A stretch of DNA of 49,966 nt, taken from NCBI GenBank assembly GCA_942492225.1, contig CALODS010000071.1, positions 1 through 49,966 of the forward strand, written 5' to 3'. This stretch comes from JAFGTX01 sp942492225. Lineage in GTDB: Bacteria; Bacillota; Clostridia; Peptostreptococcales; Acidaminobacteraceae. Below the pieces are notes generated by a model. It was not told the origin of the DNA. It searched no databases and was given only the letters and a program-made list of their open reading frames with translations. Positions 16,107 to 24,572 of this stretch are shown one piece after another. The position numbers and the translations under genes are program-made. The first letter of the stretch is position 1; the number at the start of each line of letters is the position of its first letter.

Positions 16107-19100
16107 ATGAGCAATGCACCCAAATCTGCTTCAGAAAAAGCTTTCCAAGAGAATTTTGTTAATGAGTTAGAAAAATATAAATGGGAATCACCAGAATCGT
16201 TAAATGGTAACATCAAAAAAGTTACAGTAAACGATTTGATAAACCACTGGAGATCGGAATTAAATAGAATAAATGCAGATCAACTTGAAGGTGTTGAATT
16301 AACGGATAATGAATTCAAACAAGTTATGTCTAAGGTAAATAAAATAGGCAATAGTTTTGAAGCGACTAAAATTTTATCCATGGAAGGTAACAAGGGGAAA
16401 ATTGATGGTATATACAGAGATGACCACCCCGATATTACAAGAAAGCAAATTACATTAACAATACTAAAAAAAGCAGAAGTCAGTGGTGGAGATTCAAGTT
16501 ACCGCGTAGCGCGAGAAGTAGCAACGGATAACGGAAATCGTTTTGATATTGTGCTACTAATTAATGGTCTTCCTCTTATCAACATTGAACAAAAGCGTAC
16601 AGATAAATCCTTAGATGAAGCGTATGGCCAATTCATTAGATATTATAGAGATGGCGAGTATTGTAACAATTTTATGGCCTTTTCTCAAATGATGGTAATT
16701 AACACAGAGATTGAAACACGCTATTTTGCAACACCTAAGTCTGTGGTGGATTTTAATCCTGTGTATGCGTTTCAGTGGTCTGACAAAGATAATAAAACAG
16801 TCAATGATTGGAAGCAAGTTGTTGAGAAATTTTTGATGATTCCAATGGCGCACCAAATGGTTGGTGATTATTTAGTTATAGATGAAGCAAAAGAAGAAGA
16901 AAACCGAAAGCATATGCTAATGCGCCCATATCAAGTGTATGCACTTCAGGCTATTGAAGGGGCTGCATTTGGATTTGATAATAAAGAACGTATTCCACAT
17001 GGAGGATTTGTGTGGCATACGACAGGAAGTGGAAAAACGATTACAAGTTTTAAAACAGCACTCTTCTTAGCAACACGTGCAGGATTTGATAAAGTTGTTT
17101 TTTTAGTTGATCGACGTGAATTAGATAGTAGAACAAGTGAAAATTTTAAGGCTTATGCAGCTTATGAGCCTGTAACAGTTGATGACACTAAACATACATA
17201 CCAATTGAAGAAAAAGTTAAAGCTAGCCAATCCTGGTATTATTGTAACAACCACTTTTAAACTGAACGTGCTTGTAAAAGAGTTAGTTGAAGCGAAAGAT
17301 GATTCCTTAGCTGAAAAGAAAATTGTATTTATTGTTGATGAAGCCCATCGTACTACCATGGGTAATATGATGGTTGAAGTAAAAAAATACTTTAGAAAAA
17401 AAGGATTATTCTATGGTTTTACAGGAACACCGTTATTCACTGAGAACAAGGTTAAGGGAAAGATAAACGAAAAAAGTGAAATCATAGATACTACAGAAAA
17501 ACTATTTGGACCTAAACTTCATGAATACACAATCGATCAAGCTATAGGCGATGGTAATGTACTTGGATTTTATGTTGATTATGTTAATACAGGTGAATTT
17601 AGAAGCCATGATGATTTAAGAGATCAACTCTTCGACAAGATAAAAGAAGAAAAACCTGAGCTTTCTGATAGAGAAATTGAAAGAAAAGTACAAGAGTATT
17701 CTTTAGCAGATTTAGAACGACAGGCAAAAAAATATGACATCTTAATTTATCAAGATGAAACCCACATACCAAGAGTTGTTACTTCAATACTTGATAATTG
17801 GGATACTCAATCTAAGGCTAAAGAGTTTAATGCTATTTTAACAGCAGAGTATAGAAAACGTGTCATAGCTTATTATGATGAGTTTAAAAAGCAAATTGAA
17901 GAGCGTGACATGGATTTAAACATAGCAATGACATTTAGTTTTGGAGATGAGAATGATCCTGAAAATATTCCAGTAGATCTAGTAAAAAAAATGTTTAAGG
18001 ATTATGCTGAATTTACTGGAGTTGAGTTTATTGCTGGCGATAAAAAACATGGTGAAATGGCTTATTTTGAAAATCTGATTGAGAGAACAACAAGAGGTGG
18101 AAGTGGCAGAAATAAGAAAAATATTGATCTGGTTATAGTTGCTAAACAACTGTTAACCGGATATGATTCTAAACGATTAAATACCCTATATGTAGATAGA
18201 CCTTTAAAACTTCAAGATCTGATTCAGGCTTATTCTAGAACGAATCGTGTATATGGTAAAGAAAAAGAATTTGGAACAATTGTAAATTTCCAATATCCTG
18301 AAATTACGAGAGAAACCGTAGATACTGCACTCAAACTATATGGTAGTGGTGGAAAAAATAGCAAAGCAATTGTTGATACTTATGAAAACTCAGTTCGTAA
18401 ATTGAACATAAACATTGACGAGTTGATCCAAACACTAGAAGAGCCATCAAACTGGCATTCTTTAGAATTTGATAATGAAGCTCTTGAAAATTTTCTACTC
18501 GCATTTAGAGATGCAGCTGAACAACTTAATTTTGTTCAACAGTACTATATCTATAAATGGGATGATGTGACATTTGGTATAGATGAACATACTTGGCTCA
18601 AATATGTTGGTGCCTATAAGAATCTTACTAGAAAAGATGGACCTGGTCCTGACCCAGAAGAAATAAGATCCTTGGTTGGTAGAACTAAACTTGCTGGTAC
18701 ACAAGTAATCGATGCAAATCATATACTAGGATTAATAGGATCTAAAGTAAATGATGTTAATGGTATTCAAACCGTAGACGATGAAACTTTAAGAATCATT
18801 CATGAACAAATACAAGAGTTGAGTGACATGGGTGAGGATACCAAAGCAAATATGTTAAAAGAATTTGTTGATACAGAATTAGTTCAAGGAAACTTGGAAT
18901 ACAGCACTAACTTTGATGAAGCGTTTAATAATTGGAAGCTTAATAAACTTACAATCGAAGTAAAACATATATCTGATAAGTGGGGATTGTGTAGTGAATG
19001 GTTACTAAAATCAGTTCATTCATTTACAAAGTCTAAACCAACAACAATTCCTTATATTGAGGAATTAACTAAGAATGTAGATTATGAAAAGGCTACTGAC

Positions 19101-19190
19101 AAATCAGCAGGTAATAAGCTAGAGCATATTATGACAATGACAAGAGTATTGCCGGAGAGTATTATGGATCTGAAGCTTAAGTATGAGTAG
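16107..19190 (+). CDS. hsdR: Type I restriction-modification endonuclease subunit HsdR
   Basis: 1027 residues, a normal HsdR length. The N-terminal nuclease (about residues 145-166) has RFDIVLLINGLPLINIEQKR. The SF2 translocase follows with Walker A TTGSGKT near 306, DEAH (IVDEAHR) near 411, GFTGTPL near 437 and LLTGYD in the second RecA lobe, then the helical C-terminal region that docks to the methylase. It starts 18 bases after hsdS, with GGGGCCGGAG as a ribosome binding site. HsdR cuts far from the unmethylated site after translocation. An active HsdR needs HsdM2S, so its activity depends on whether the hsdM break is real. Confidence 0.92.
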   Translation: MSNAPKSASEKAFQENFVNELEKYKWESPESLNGNIKKVTVNDLINHWRSELNRINADQLEGVELTDNEFKQVMSKVNKIGNSFEATKILSMEGNKGKIDGIYRDDHPDITRKQITLTILKKAEVSGGDSSYRVAREVATDNGNRFDIVLLINGLPLINIEQKRTDKSLDEAYGQFIRYYRDGEYCNNFMAFSQMMVINTEIETRYFATPKSVVDFNPVYAFQWSDKDNKTVNDWKQVVEKFLMIPMAHQMVGDYLVIDEAKEEENRKHMLMRPYQVYALQAIEGAAFGFDNKERIPHGGFVWHTTGSGKTITSFKTALFLATRAGFDKVVFLVDRRELDSRTSENFKAYAAYEPVTVDDTKHTYQLKKKLKLANPGIIVTTTFKLNVLVKELVEAKDDSLAEKKIVFIVDEAHRTTMGNMMVEVKKYFRKKGLFYGFTGTPLFTENKVKGKINEKSEIIDTTEKLFGPKLHEYTIDQAIGDGNVLGFYVDYVNTGEFRSHDDLRDQLFDKIKEEKPELSDREIERKVQEYSLADLERQAKKYDILIYQDETHIPRVVTSILDNWDTQSKAKEFNAILTAEYRKRVIAYYDEFKKQIEERDMDLNIAMTFSFGDENDPENIPVDLVKKMFKDYAEFTGVEFIAGDKKHGEMAYFENLIERTTRGGSGRNKKNIDLVIVAKQLLTGYDSKRLNTLYVDRPLKLQDLIQAYSRTNRVYGKEKEFGTIVNFQYPEITRETVDTALKLYGSGGKNSKAIVDTYENSVRKLNINIDELIQTLEEPSNWHSLEFDNEALENFLLAFRDAAEQLNFVQQYYIYKWDDVTFGIDEHTWLKYVGAYKNLTRKDGPGPDPEEIRSLVGRTKLAGTQVIDANHILGLIGSKVNDVNGIQTVDDETLRIIHEQIQELSDMGEDTKANMLKEFVDTELVQGNLEYSTNFDEAFNNWKLNKLTIEVKHISDKWGLCSEWLLKSVHSFTKSKPTTIPYIEELTKNVDYEKATDKSAGNKLEHIMTMTRVLPESIMDLKLKYE

Positions 19191-19226
19191 GATGAAATTC
19201 TGATTTTGGCGGAAGTATCCATCCTT

Positions 19227-19274
19227 GTTTCATACTTAATGTTAAAAATATTCTTTGAGCATTAAGCATGAAAC
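19227..19274 (+). terminator. Long inverted repeat after hsdR, probable terminator
   Basis: GTTTCATACTTAATG and CATTAAGCATGAAAC form a 15-bp imperfect hairpin with an 18-base AT-rich loop, followed by TTTT. Probably the end of the hsdMSR transcript. The rest of the 407-base gap 19191-19597 is AT-rich with no further gene that I can see. Confidence 0.5.
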
Positions 19275-19597
19275 TTTTCATTGGTTGAAGTAAACTAATT
19301 AATGGTAGTAGAAATGTTTAATATATCGCGAATAAATAAAGTTAGAATGATAATAACTTGTGTGGTGAAACTTATAAGCTACTTTTATTATTTATATTCT
19401 ACATCATTTTACTAGAACAACACTGACATATCCGATGTGGGTGGTAATTTACTTATTATTTACTACTGGATATTGATAACTTATTTGTTATCCAACGGAA
19501 AATGATGGAAAAAAATCATGTTAATAGTATAATAAAGGTAGTTATTCAAAAAAACATATTTTAAATCATCGGATATTATGAAAAGGAGAATAATACA

Positions 19598-20107
19598 ATG
19601 AAAATTCAAGATTTATTTGAAAATTGGGGTATAAAAAACCTGAAGTTTCAGCTTGGCATAGCAGAAGTAGAATTTGAACCTCAACCTCAAGATCAGATAG
19701 CTGCATGGGAGTTATATGTTGAGCTAGTAACTCGAGTTACGACTCAAGAATCATCGGGAGAAGTGGGTGATGAAGTAACTGCTTTAGAGAGTGTTAAAAA
19801 TATTTTTGATGTTACTCGGGAAGTTCTTAAAACAAATGGTCGAAAATGTCAAATGTTCTCTAGGTTGGCTATTATTCTTTTGAATCAGATTTTGCGCCCT
19901 TTTACTACTAAGTGGCATAAGATATCAAGGAACGATGGCTTTAAGGATGATACTGTCTGTAGTTTGTTTTGGAATGAGTTAAGAGAAAAGCAATTAGAAA
20001 TTAGAAAATTTACATTTATGCTTTCAACTCTAGCTAACGTTGACGATTTGACAGATTCATCATTATTTATTCACGTAGAAAGTTTGAAATATTTGAAGAC
20101 AAATTAA
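19598..20107 (+). CDS. Conserved companion of the TIR-STAND protein
   Basis: 169 residues, ATG after AAAAGGAG. It begins MKIQDLFENWGIKNLKFQ and has a helical core (ESVKNIFDVTREVLKTNGR, ILLNQILRPFTTKWHKIS) with a conserved look: a Trp- and Leu-rich helical bundle and no signal peptide or membrane helix. It ends 23 bases before the TIR-STAND gene, so the two form one transcriptional unit. I know similar small proteins beside NTPase-based conflict proteins but cannot give a family name. It may be a sensor, adaptor or inhibitor of the larger protein. Confidence 0.55.
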   Translation: MKIQDLFENWGIKNLKFQLGIAEVEFEPQPQDQIAAWELYVELVTRVTTQESSGEVGDEVTALESVKNIFDVTREVLKTNGRKCQMFSRLAIILLNQILRPFTTKWHKISRNDGFKDDTVCSLFWNELREKQLEIRKFTFMLSTLANVDDLTDSSLFIHVESLKYLKTN

Positions 20108-20130
20108 TTATAGAATAATGAGGTGGAGTA

Positions 20131-22647
20131 ATGGGGCGTATATTTTTATCACATAGTAGCAAGGACAAGAACGAGTATGTCAACATAATAGCTAGAAAAC
20201 TTGTAAAAAGGTTTGGTGTTAGTAATATTGTATATGATTCAATGACTTTTGAAGATGGTAAAATTTCCTTAGATGAAATCGAAAAAGGTGTATTGATGAG
20301 TGATTTATTTGTACTCTTTATTTCGGATAATTCGCTAGATTCTGATTTTGTGAGATATGAAATAAAAGAAGCTAAGCAACAATCTTTGCTGAGGGAAAGA
20401 TTAACTGTTTTACCAATAATAATAGACCAAAACATTGATATATATGATAAAAGAATTCCATCTTGGCTTAGAGAGAAAGTAATAAAGTACCGTAGTAAAC
20501 CAACTGTTATCGTAAAAAAAATCGTTAGTAAGTATACAGAATTAATTGCATTAAGTAACTTAGAAACTTTTGAAAAGAAGAATCTATTTGTTGGAAGACA
20601 TTCTGAATTGGACGCCTTTGAAACCGAAATTACTGAATCGTTGATATTTGGTGAAGAACCTCCAAGATGTTTCTTTGCTTGCGGTCCTAATGGAATTGGT
20701 AGAAGGAGCCTACTGAAGAAAGCACTAGTAGAAACGAACCTGCTAGATAAGTTTGATGACTTCTTTAAGATTACATTAGATTCTGAGAGTAGTATAGAGA
20801 ATTTCATTTTGCAAATATTTGAGATATGTAAAAGTGGTAAAACTGCAGCTATGCATAATTTAATCGAAAGAGATGTTAATGAGAAAATTCAATATGCTAT
20901 TAGTTTACTAGCTGAGCTATCGGACGACGGAATGATTATGATAGTTGATGATGGATGTATTGTAAATCATCAAGGTGAAATTGTCAGTTGGTTTAAGGAA
21001 ATTATTTTAGATCGTCAATTTTCAGGAAAGTCAATTTTTGCAATTGTTTCTACAAAACGAATTATGGATTATGAGTTTAGTGATAATATAATTAAGATAA
21101 ATGTTCAGGAATTGCTACCGAAAGATAGGAAGAAATTGCTAATTAGCCTTTGTGATTATGAGAATATTCAGTTAAGTGGAGAGGAAACTCAAAACTATTT
21201 ATCACTGCTAAATGGTTTTCCAATGCAAGTTTATTTTGCAGTAGGTGTAATAAAGGATAATGGTCCTACAAATGGATTGTTAACTAAAGCAGCTGATATA
21301 GCAGAGTATACTACTCAGAAAGCAGAGCTGATGTTACAAGATTATCTTAGCTATCAGGATTTTATAAATAGTAAAGAAATTCAAATTATAAGAGTCTTGG
21401 TAGAATTTAGCGGTTCAGTAAGTTATAGTACAATTTATGATATTATTGGCTATTCGGATGAAAATTATCGTATTTTGAATGAGTTCTATATAAAAGGTAT
21501 AATAGAGAAATCTATTCAAGATCCTGAATACCTAAGAGTAAATACCTCAATCCAAGTATATATATCAAGAATGAGATTAGATGTGACTCCTGAGTATTAC
21601 TCAAATCTCAGTTTGATTTTGGATGAATTTTTAAATGATTTCAGTTTTGAGAATCATGATGTTGTTGACTCGATGGTATTGATCAGTGAAGCATTATACT
21701 TAGAGAAAAGCATTCCAAAGGAATTATTGATACCGTCGTATTATTTAAAAACTGTTGTAAATATGTATAATGTAAAGAGATCATATAGTAAAGTAATAAA
21801 ATTTGTTGATGTTGTTCTAGAGTACGAAAAGAACATTGATTCGAACATAGTTTATAGTCTACGCTACTATTTATGCCGTGCTTTGATCAAGCGTAAATTG
21901 AGCAATCGGTTTTTTAATGAAGTAAAAAAACTAACTATAGAAGATAGAAATCTACTAAAAGGCATGTTTTTCAGAAGTACCAATAGTAATGAGAGAGCTA
22001 TTGAGATGTTAACGAAATGTTTAGGAAATAGGAAGAATGCTAATATTGCAAAGAGAGAGTTAGTACACGCTTACCTAAATCTCGAGAAATTTTCAGAAGC
22101 AAGATCTTATGCAAATGAGTTTTTCAGTACTAATAAACAGAATCCACACCTCGCGTTAAATTACTTTAAAAGTGTTTATGGTGATGAAGTAAATGAGTCA
22201 AATGGTGTTGTAATTGAAGATATCCTTGATACGCTTAATAATATGAAGCATACTATAGCGGAAGAATTTTATCTTCGATGTAAAGGACTGTATTATTCGA
22301 AGTATAAGAGGGATAGATTCAATGCAATAAAAAGCCTTGATAAAGCTATTGAAATTGCTGACTTTAAAGCATATGCTCTAATTGATAAGTTTACGGTTGC
22401 TGATAACTTAGGTTTAGTAACAGAAATGGAATGTATATTAGAGGACATCGAAATCACAACAAAAAAAAGCGAATGGGCTGATTATAATGCGATATTGATG
22501 CAGATGAATGCAACTATGCTTACTCATAAAGGTTGCCATAAGGATGCTTTAAAACTAGTAAATGATTTTAGTAGGGATAATAGAGGTTTTAATCAAGATA
22601 GATTTGTAAATAAATTAACTAGAATAAATGAACGCCATTGTCATTAG
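20131..22647 (+). CDS. TIR-STAND NTPase-TPR protein (NLR-like anti-phage sensor)
   Basis: 838 residues from an ATG with GAGGTGGAG. Residues 1-125 are a TIR domain: IFLSHSSKDKNEYV, SDLFVLFISDNSLDS, and FVRYEIKEA with candidate catalytic Glu 77. Residues ~150-400 are a STAND NTPase: NLFVGRHSELDAFE, then a P-loop GPNGIGRRSLL (185-195), then MIMIVDDG as Walker B (about 268-275). In the P-loop the usual Lys-Thr is Arg-Arg. The C-terminal half (about 550-838) is helical with TPR-like pairs (RELVHAYLNLEKFSEARSYANEF). Known bacterial TIR-STAND proteins bind a phage component through the repeats, oligomerise and deplete NAD+. The altered P-loop makes ATP binding uncertain. Confidence 0.8.
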   Translation: MGRIFLSHSSKDKNEYVNIIARKLVKRFGVSNIVYDSMTFEDGKISLDEIEKGVLMSDLFVLFISDNSLDSDFVRYEIKEAKQQSLLRERLTVLPIIIDQNIDIYDKRIPSWLREKVIKYRSKPTVIVKKIVSKYTELIALSNLETFEKKNLFVGRHSELDAFETEITESLIFGEEPPRCFFACGPNGIGRRSLLKKALVETNLLDKFDDFFKITLDSESSIENFILQIFEICKSGKTAAMHNLIERDVNEKIQYAISLLAELSDDGMIMIVDDGCIVNHQGEIVSWFKEIILDRQFSGKSIFAIVSTKRIMDYEFSDNIIKINVQELLPKDRKKLLISLCDYENIQLSGEETQNYLSLLNGFPMQVYFAVGVIKDNGPTNGLLTKAADIAEYTTQKAELMLQDYLSYQDFINSKEIQIIRVLVEFSGSVSYSTIYDIIGYSDENYRILNEFYIKGIIEKSIQDPEYLRVNTSIQVYISRMRLDVTPEYYSNLSLILDEFLNDFSFENHDVVDSMVLISEALYLEKSIPKELLIPSYYLKTVVNMYNVKRSYSKVIKFVDVVLEYEKNIDSNIVYSLRYYLCRALIKRKLSNRFFNEVKKLTIEDRNLLKGMFFRSTNSNERAIEMLTKCLGNRKNANIAKRELVHAYLNLEKFSEARSYANEFFSTNKQNPHLALNYFKSVYGDEVNESNGVVIEDILDTLNNMKHTIAEEFYLRCKGLYYSKYKRDRFNAIKSLDKAIEIADFKAYALIDKFTVADNLGLVTEMECILEDIEITTKKSEWADYNAILMQMNATMLTHKGCHKDALKLVNDFSRDNRGFNQDRFVNKLTRINERHCH

Positions 22648-22674
22648 GTATTGCCAAAGAATTTGAATTTTATT

Positions 22675-22690
22675 AAAAAAGTAGCCCCTA
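22675..22690 (+). terminator. Left half of a terminator hairpin split by the insertion sequence
   Basis: AAAAAAGTAGCCCCTA lies here and TAGGGGATACTTTTTT lies just after the IS at 24234. Removing the IS and one copy of its ATA duplication rebuilds a stem with one mismatch, a 4-base A loop, and an A-run and T-run on either side. This is a bidirectional terminator for the convergent TIR-STAND gene and LexA-like gene. Confidence 0.75.
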
Positions 22691-22754
22691 AAAATATGTA
22701 GTGACACCCAAAAGTTAGACTTTATAGCGCAACAGTAATTCTGTTGTGCTATTT

Positions 22755-23555
22755 TTATGCAGCTAAGATATTAATCCTATATTTTATGGGACTCATCCAG
22801 CCTAATTTTTCTTTAATTCTATGTTCGTTGTAGTACTTAATATAATTTTCAATGGCAGTTTTTAGCTCATCAAAACTTTTGTAAATAACACCATAATACA
22901 TCTCTTGTTTCAAAATTCCAAAGAAATTTTCCATAACAGAATTATCATGGCAATTTCCTTTACGCGACATACTTTGAAATATCTTTTGTTCTTTCAGAGT
23001 TCTAACGTAGCTTTTCATTTGATATGCCCAACCTTGATCAGAGTGAAAAGTTCTTCTATATTTACAATCAGATGTTACTTCTATAGCTTTATTGAGTGCA
23101 TCCATTATGCTTTGAGCAGAAGGACGCTTTGATATACCATAACTTATAATTTCTCGATTAGAAAGATCCATAAAGGGATCAAAATAGAGTTTTTTTATCA
23201 CTAGTGTTCCTTGGTCATTCATTTCATAATACTTAAATTCAGTCGTATCGGTAGTAATCTTTTGGTGTGTAATACTCGTTTCAAATCTTCGCTTCAGCAT
23301 ATTTGATGCAATTTCTCCAACTTTACCCTTGTAAGAACTATATTTCCTACTTTTTCTAACGAACGAAGTTACTTGAATACCTAGTTTTTGTACTATACGT
23401 TGAATTTTCTTCTTGTTTACAATAATACCAAGAGTACGTAACTCACCATAGATTCTACGGTAACCATAGTCTTTATGCTTTTTACGTATCTCTAAAATTG
23501 TGTTTTCAAGTTCCTCATCAGGATTTTCGCGGTTGAATCTCTTTTGCCAGTACAT
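22755..23555 (-). CDS. IS3-family transposase OrfB (DDE integrase core)
   Basis: 266 residues counted from an internal ATG. The frame is open further upstream into the end of orfA (near 23640), where VIHSLRREFKLKDILAFTG is encoded, so it is made as an OrfAB fusion. The HTH_21 region is NTILEIRKKHKDYGYRRIYGEL. The rve core has TTDTTEFKYYE (first Asp), FHSDQGWAYQM (second Asp) and NCHDNSVMENFFGILKQE (Glu), and ends in YNEHRIKEKLGWMSP. All three DDE residues are present, so the enzyme should be active. Confidence 0.9.
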   Translation of the reverse strand: MYWQKRFNRENPDEELENTILEIRKKHKDYGYRRIYGELRTLGIIVNKKKIQRIVQKLGIQVTSFVRKSRKYSSYKGKVGEIASNMLKRRFETSITHQKITTDTTEFKYYEMNDQGTLVIKKLYFDPFMDLSNREIISYGISKRPSAQSIMDALNKAIEVTSDCKYRRTFHSDQGWAYQMKSYVRTLKEQKIFQSMSRKGNCHDNSVMENFFGILKQEMYYGVIYKSFDELKTAIENYIKYYNEHRIKEKLGWMSPIKYRINILAA

Positions 23556-23626
23556 GTACGTGGATTTTGGAAAACCTGTAAATGCGAGAATATCTTTTAA
23601 TTTAAATTCTCTTCGGAGGCTATGTA

Positions 23627-24175
23627 TTACTCTCGCTCTTTCTTGGGAGGATTTCCCTCCAAACGTAGTCTCCTCAATTCTTTTAAATACGCATTTTCTA
23701 TCCTTAATTTTAATACTTCATCTTCAAGTTGCTTAACATGTTCTGCACTTGTATCAACAGATACATTATCTGGGGTGGGTTTGACGTGCTTTTTACTATT
23801 ATTTTTATCCAATGACTTCTTCCGGCCTTTCTTCTTTGGTCTCAGAGCATCAGGTCCAGCAATTCTAAAATCATTTACCCACTTAGATATAAGAGGTGAA
23901 TTATTTATTCCATTTAATAAGGCTAACTCCTGATAAGAGACTTCACTTGATAAATATGATTCTACCACACGTATTTTAAAGTCAAAAGAGTAGTTTTTCT
24001 TTTCTCTAGAGCGCATTAATCCATCGTCACCAAACTCTCGGTATGCGCTAATCCATCTACGTAACTGCGAAATGCTTCCTAGTCCATATTTTTTTGAAAG
24101 ATAAGGCGCACCTATATCTCCTTCCAAGTATTCTATTACAATATTTGTCTTAAATTCAAAGCTATATTTTGCCAT
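23627..24175 (-). CDS. IS3-family transposase OrfA (DNA-binding part)
   Basis: 182 residues, ATG after TAGGAGG. Two HTH_28-type units are present: SFEFKTNIVIEYLEGD … GSISQLRRWISAY and SFDFKIRVVESYLSS … SPLISKWVNDF. A basic linker and a C-terminal leucine zipper (HVKQLEDEVLKLRIENAYLKEL) follow, as in the IS150 group. The end of the frame has CCCAAGAAAGAGCGAGAG on the coding strand, where a -1 slip on the A-rich stretch would lead into orfB. Confidence 0.88.
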   Translation of the reverse strand: MAKYSFEFKTNIVIEYLEGDIGAPYLSKKYGLGSISQLRRWISAYREFGDDGLMRSREKKNYSFDFKIRVVESYLSSEVSYQELALLNGINNSPLISKWVNDFRIAGPDALRPKKKGRKKSLDKNNSKKHVKPTPDNVSVDTSAEHVKQLEDEVLKLRIENAYLKELRRLRLEGNPPKKERE

Positions 24176-24190
24176 GAAAAAACCGACCTC

Positions 24191-24221
24191 CTAAAAGTTA
24201 GATTTTATGTCTAACTTTTAG
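24191..24221. repeat. Palindrome inside the IS right end
   Basis: CTAAAAGTTAGA and TCTAACTTTTAG are perfect inverted copies separated by seven bases. The palindrome lies between the terminal repeat and the ribosome binding site of orfA. In RNA read in from outside it would fold beside the AGGAGG and could limit transposase translation. Confidence 0.6.
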
Positions 24222-24262
24222 GGGTCGGTACAATAGGGGATACTTTTTTATGCTTTGGTTAC

Positions 24263-24478
24263 CTAAACCCTAATCGCCCGACATTTCCCCCCAATAACCT
24301 TCAAATACTCCAAATCCTTCAATTCCCCAACCAACTTATGGCTATGAGACAATGAAATTTCGCATGCTGCGGCTATCTCTCTATAAGATGGTGACAAACC
24401 ATTCTCCTTAATATATTTCTTTATGTACTTAAAAACTTTAATGTGTGCATCAGTTAGTTTGTTGTTTGCTGTAGTCAC
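24263..24478 (-). CDS. LexA-like DNA-binding domain protein without peptidase domain
   Basis: About 71 residues. The GTG at 24478, after GGAGTGATAACA, is preferred to the GTG at 24487, which overlaps the ribosome binding site. The sequence KLTDAHIKVFKYIKKYIKENGLSPSYREIAAACEIS … SHKLVGELKDLEYLKVIGGKCRAIRV matches the N-terminal winged helix of LexA (PF01726). The whole S24 Ser-Lys peptidase and dimerisation domain is absent. It diverges from a Dam-type methylase across two LexA boxes, so it probably binds them and controls both genes. Without autoproteolysis it could not respond to RecA directly. It might compete with host LexA or persist as a constitutive repressor. Confidence 0.75.
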   Translation of the reverse strand: MTTANNKLTDAHIKVFKYIKKYIKENGLSPSYREIAAACEISLSHSHKLVGELKDLEYLKVIGGKCRAIRV

Positions 24479-24506
24479 TGTTATCACTCCTTTACGCCAT
24501 TATAAC

Positions 24507-24550
24507 AGAACGTATGTTCGATATCAACATTTACATCGAACGTGTGTTCT
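24507..24550. promoter_or_regulatory. Two LexA/DinR-type SOS boxes between the divergent LexA-like and Dam-like genes
   Basis: AGAACGTATGTTCG (24507-24520) and CGAACGTGTGTTCT (24537-24550) both fit the Gram-positive CGAAC-N4-GTTCG consensus with one mismatch each. Their centres are 30 bp apart, so both boxes face the same side of the helix. They sit in the promoter space of both genes. Confidence 0.85.
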
Positions 24551-24572
24551 GTTATTATATTTTTGAGAGGAT

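Larger units (their letters stand above)
22697..24232 (-). mobile_element. IS3-family insertion sequence (IS150-like)
   Basis: About 1.54 kb, bounded by inverted repeats that begin TGTA. The left end is TGTAGTGACACCCAAAAGTT and the right end, read inward, is TGTACCGACCCCTAAAAGTT. Both flanks carry the 3-bp duplication ATA (22694-22696 and 24233-24235). It contains an orfA/orfB pair in overlapping frames, as in IS3 elements that make a fused transposase by -1 frameshifting. Both frames are intact, and the ends and duplication look unmutated, so the insertion is probably recent. It has landed in the loop of a terminator hairpin. Confidence 0.9.

Noticed and set aside
24263..24487. Full LexA broken by a frameshift
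   Set aside because: No peptidase-domain coding remains downstream; the region after the stop is the terminator half and the IS. It is called as a stand-alone domain, although an old truncation cannot be excluded.
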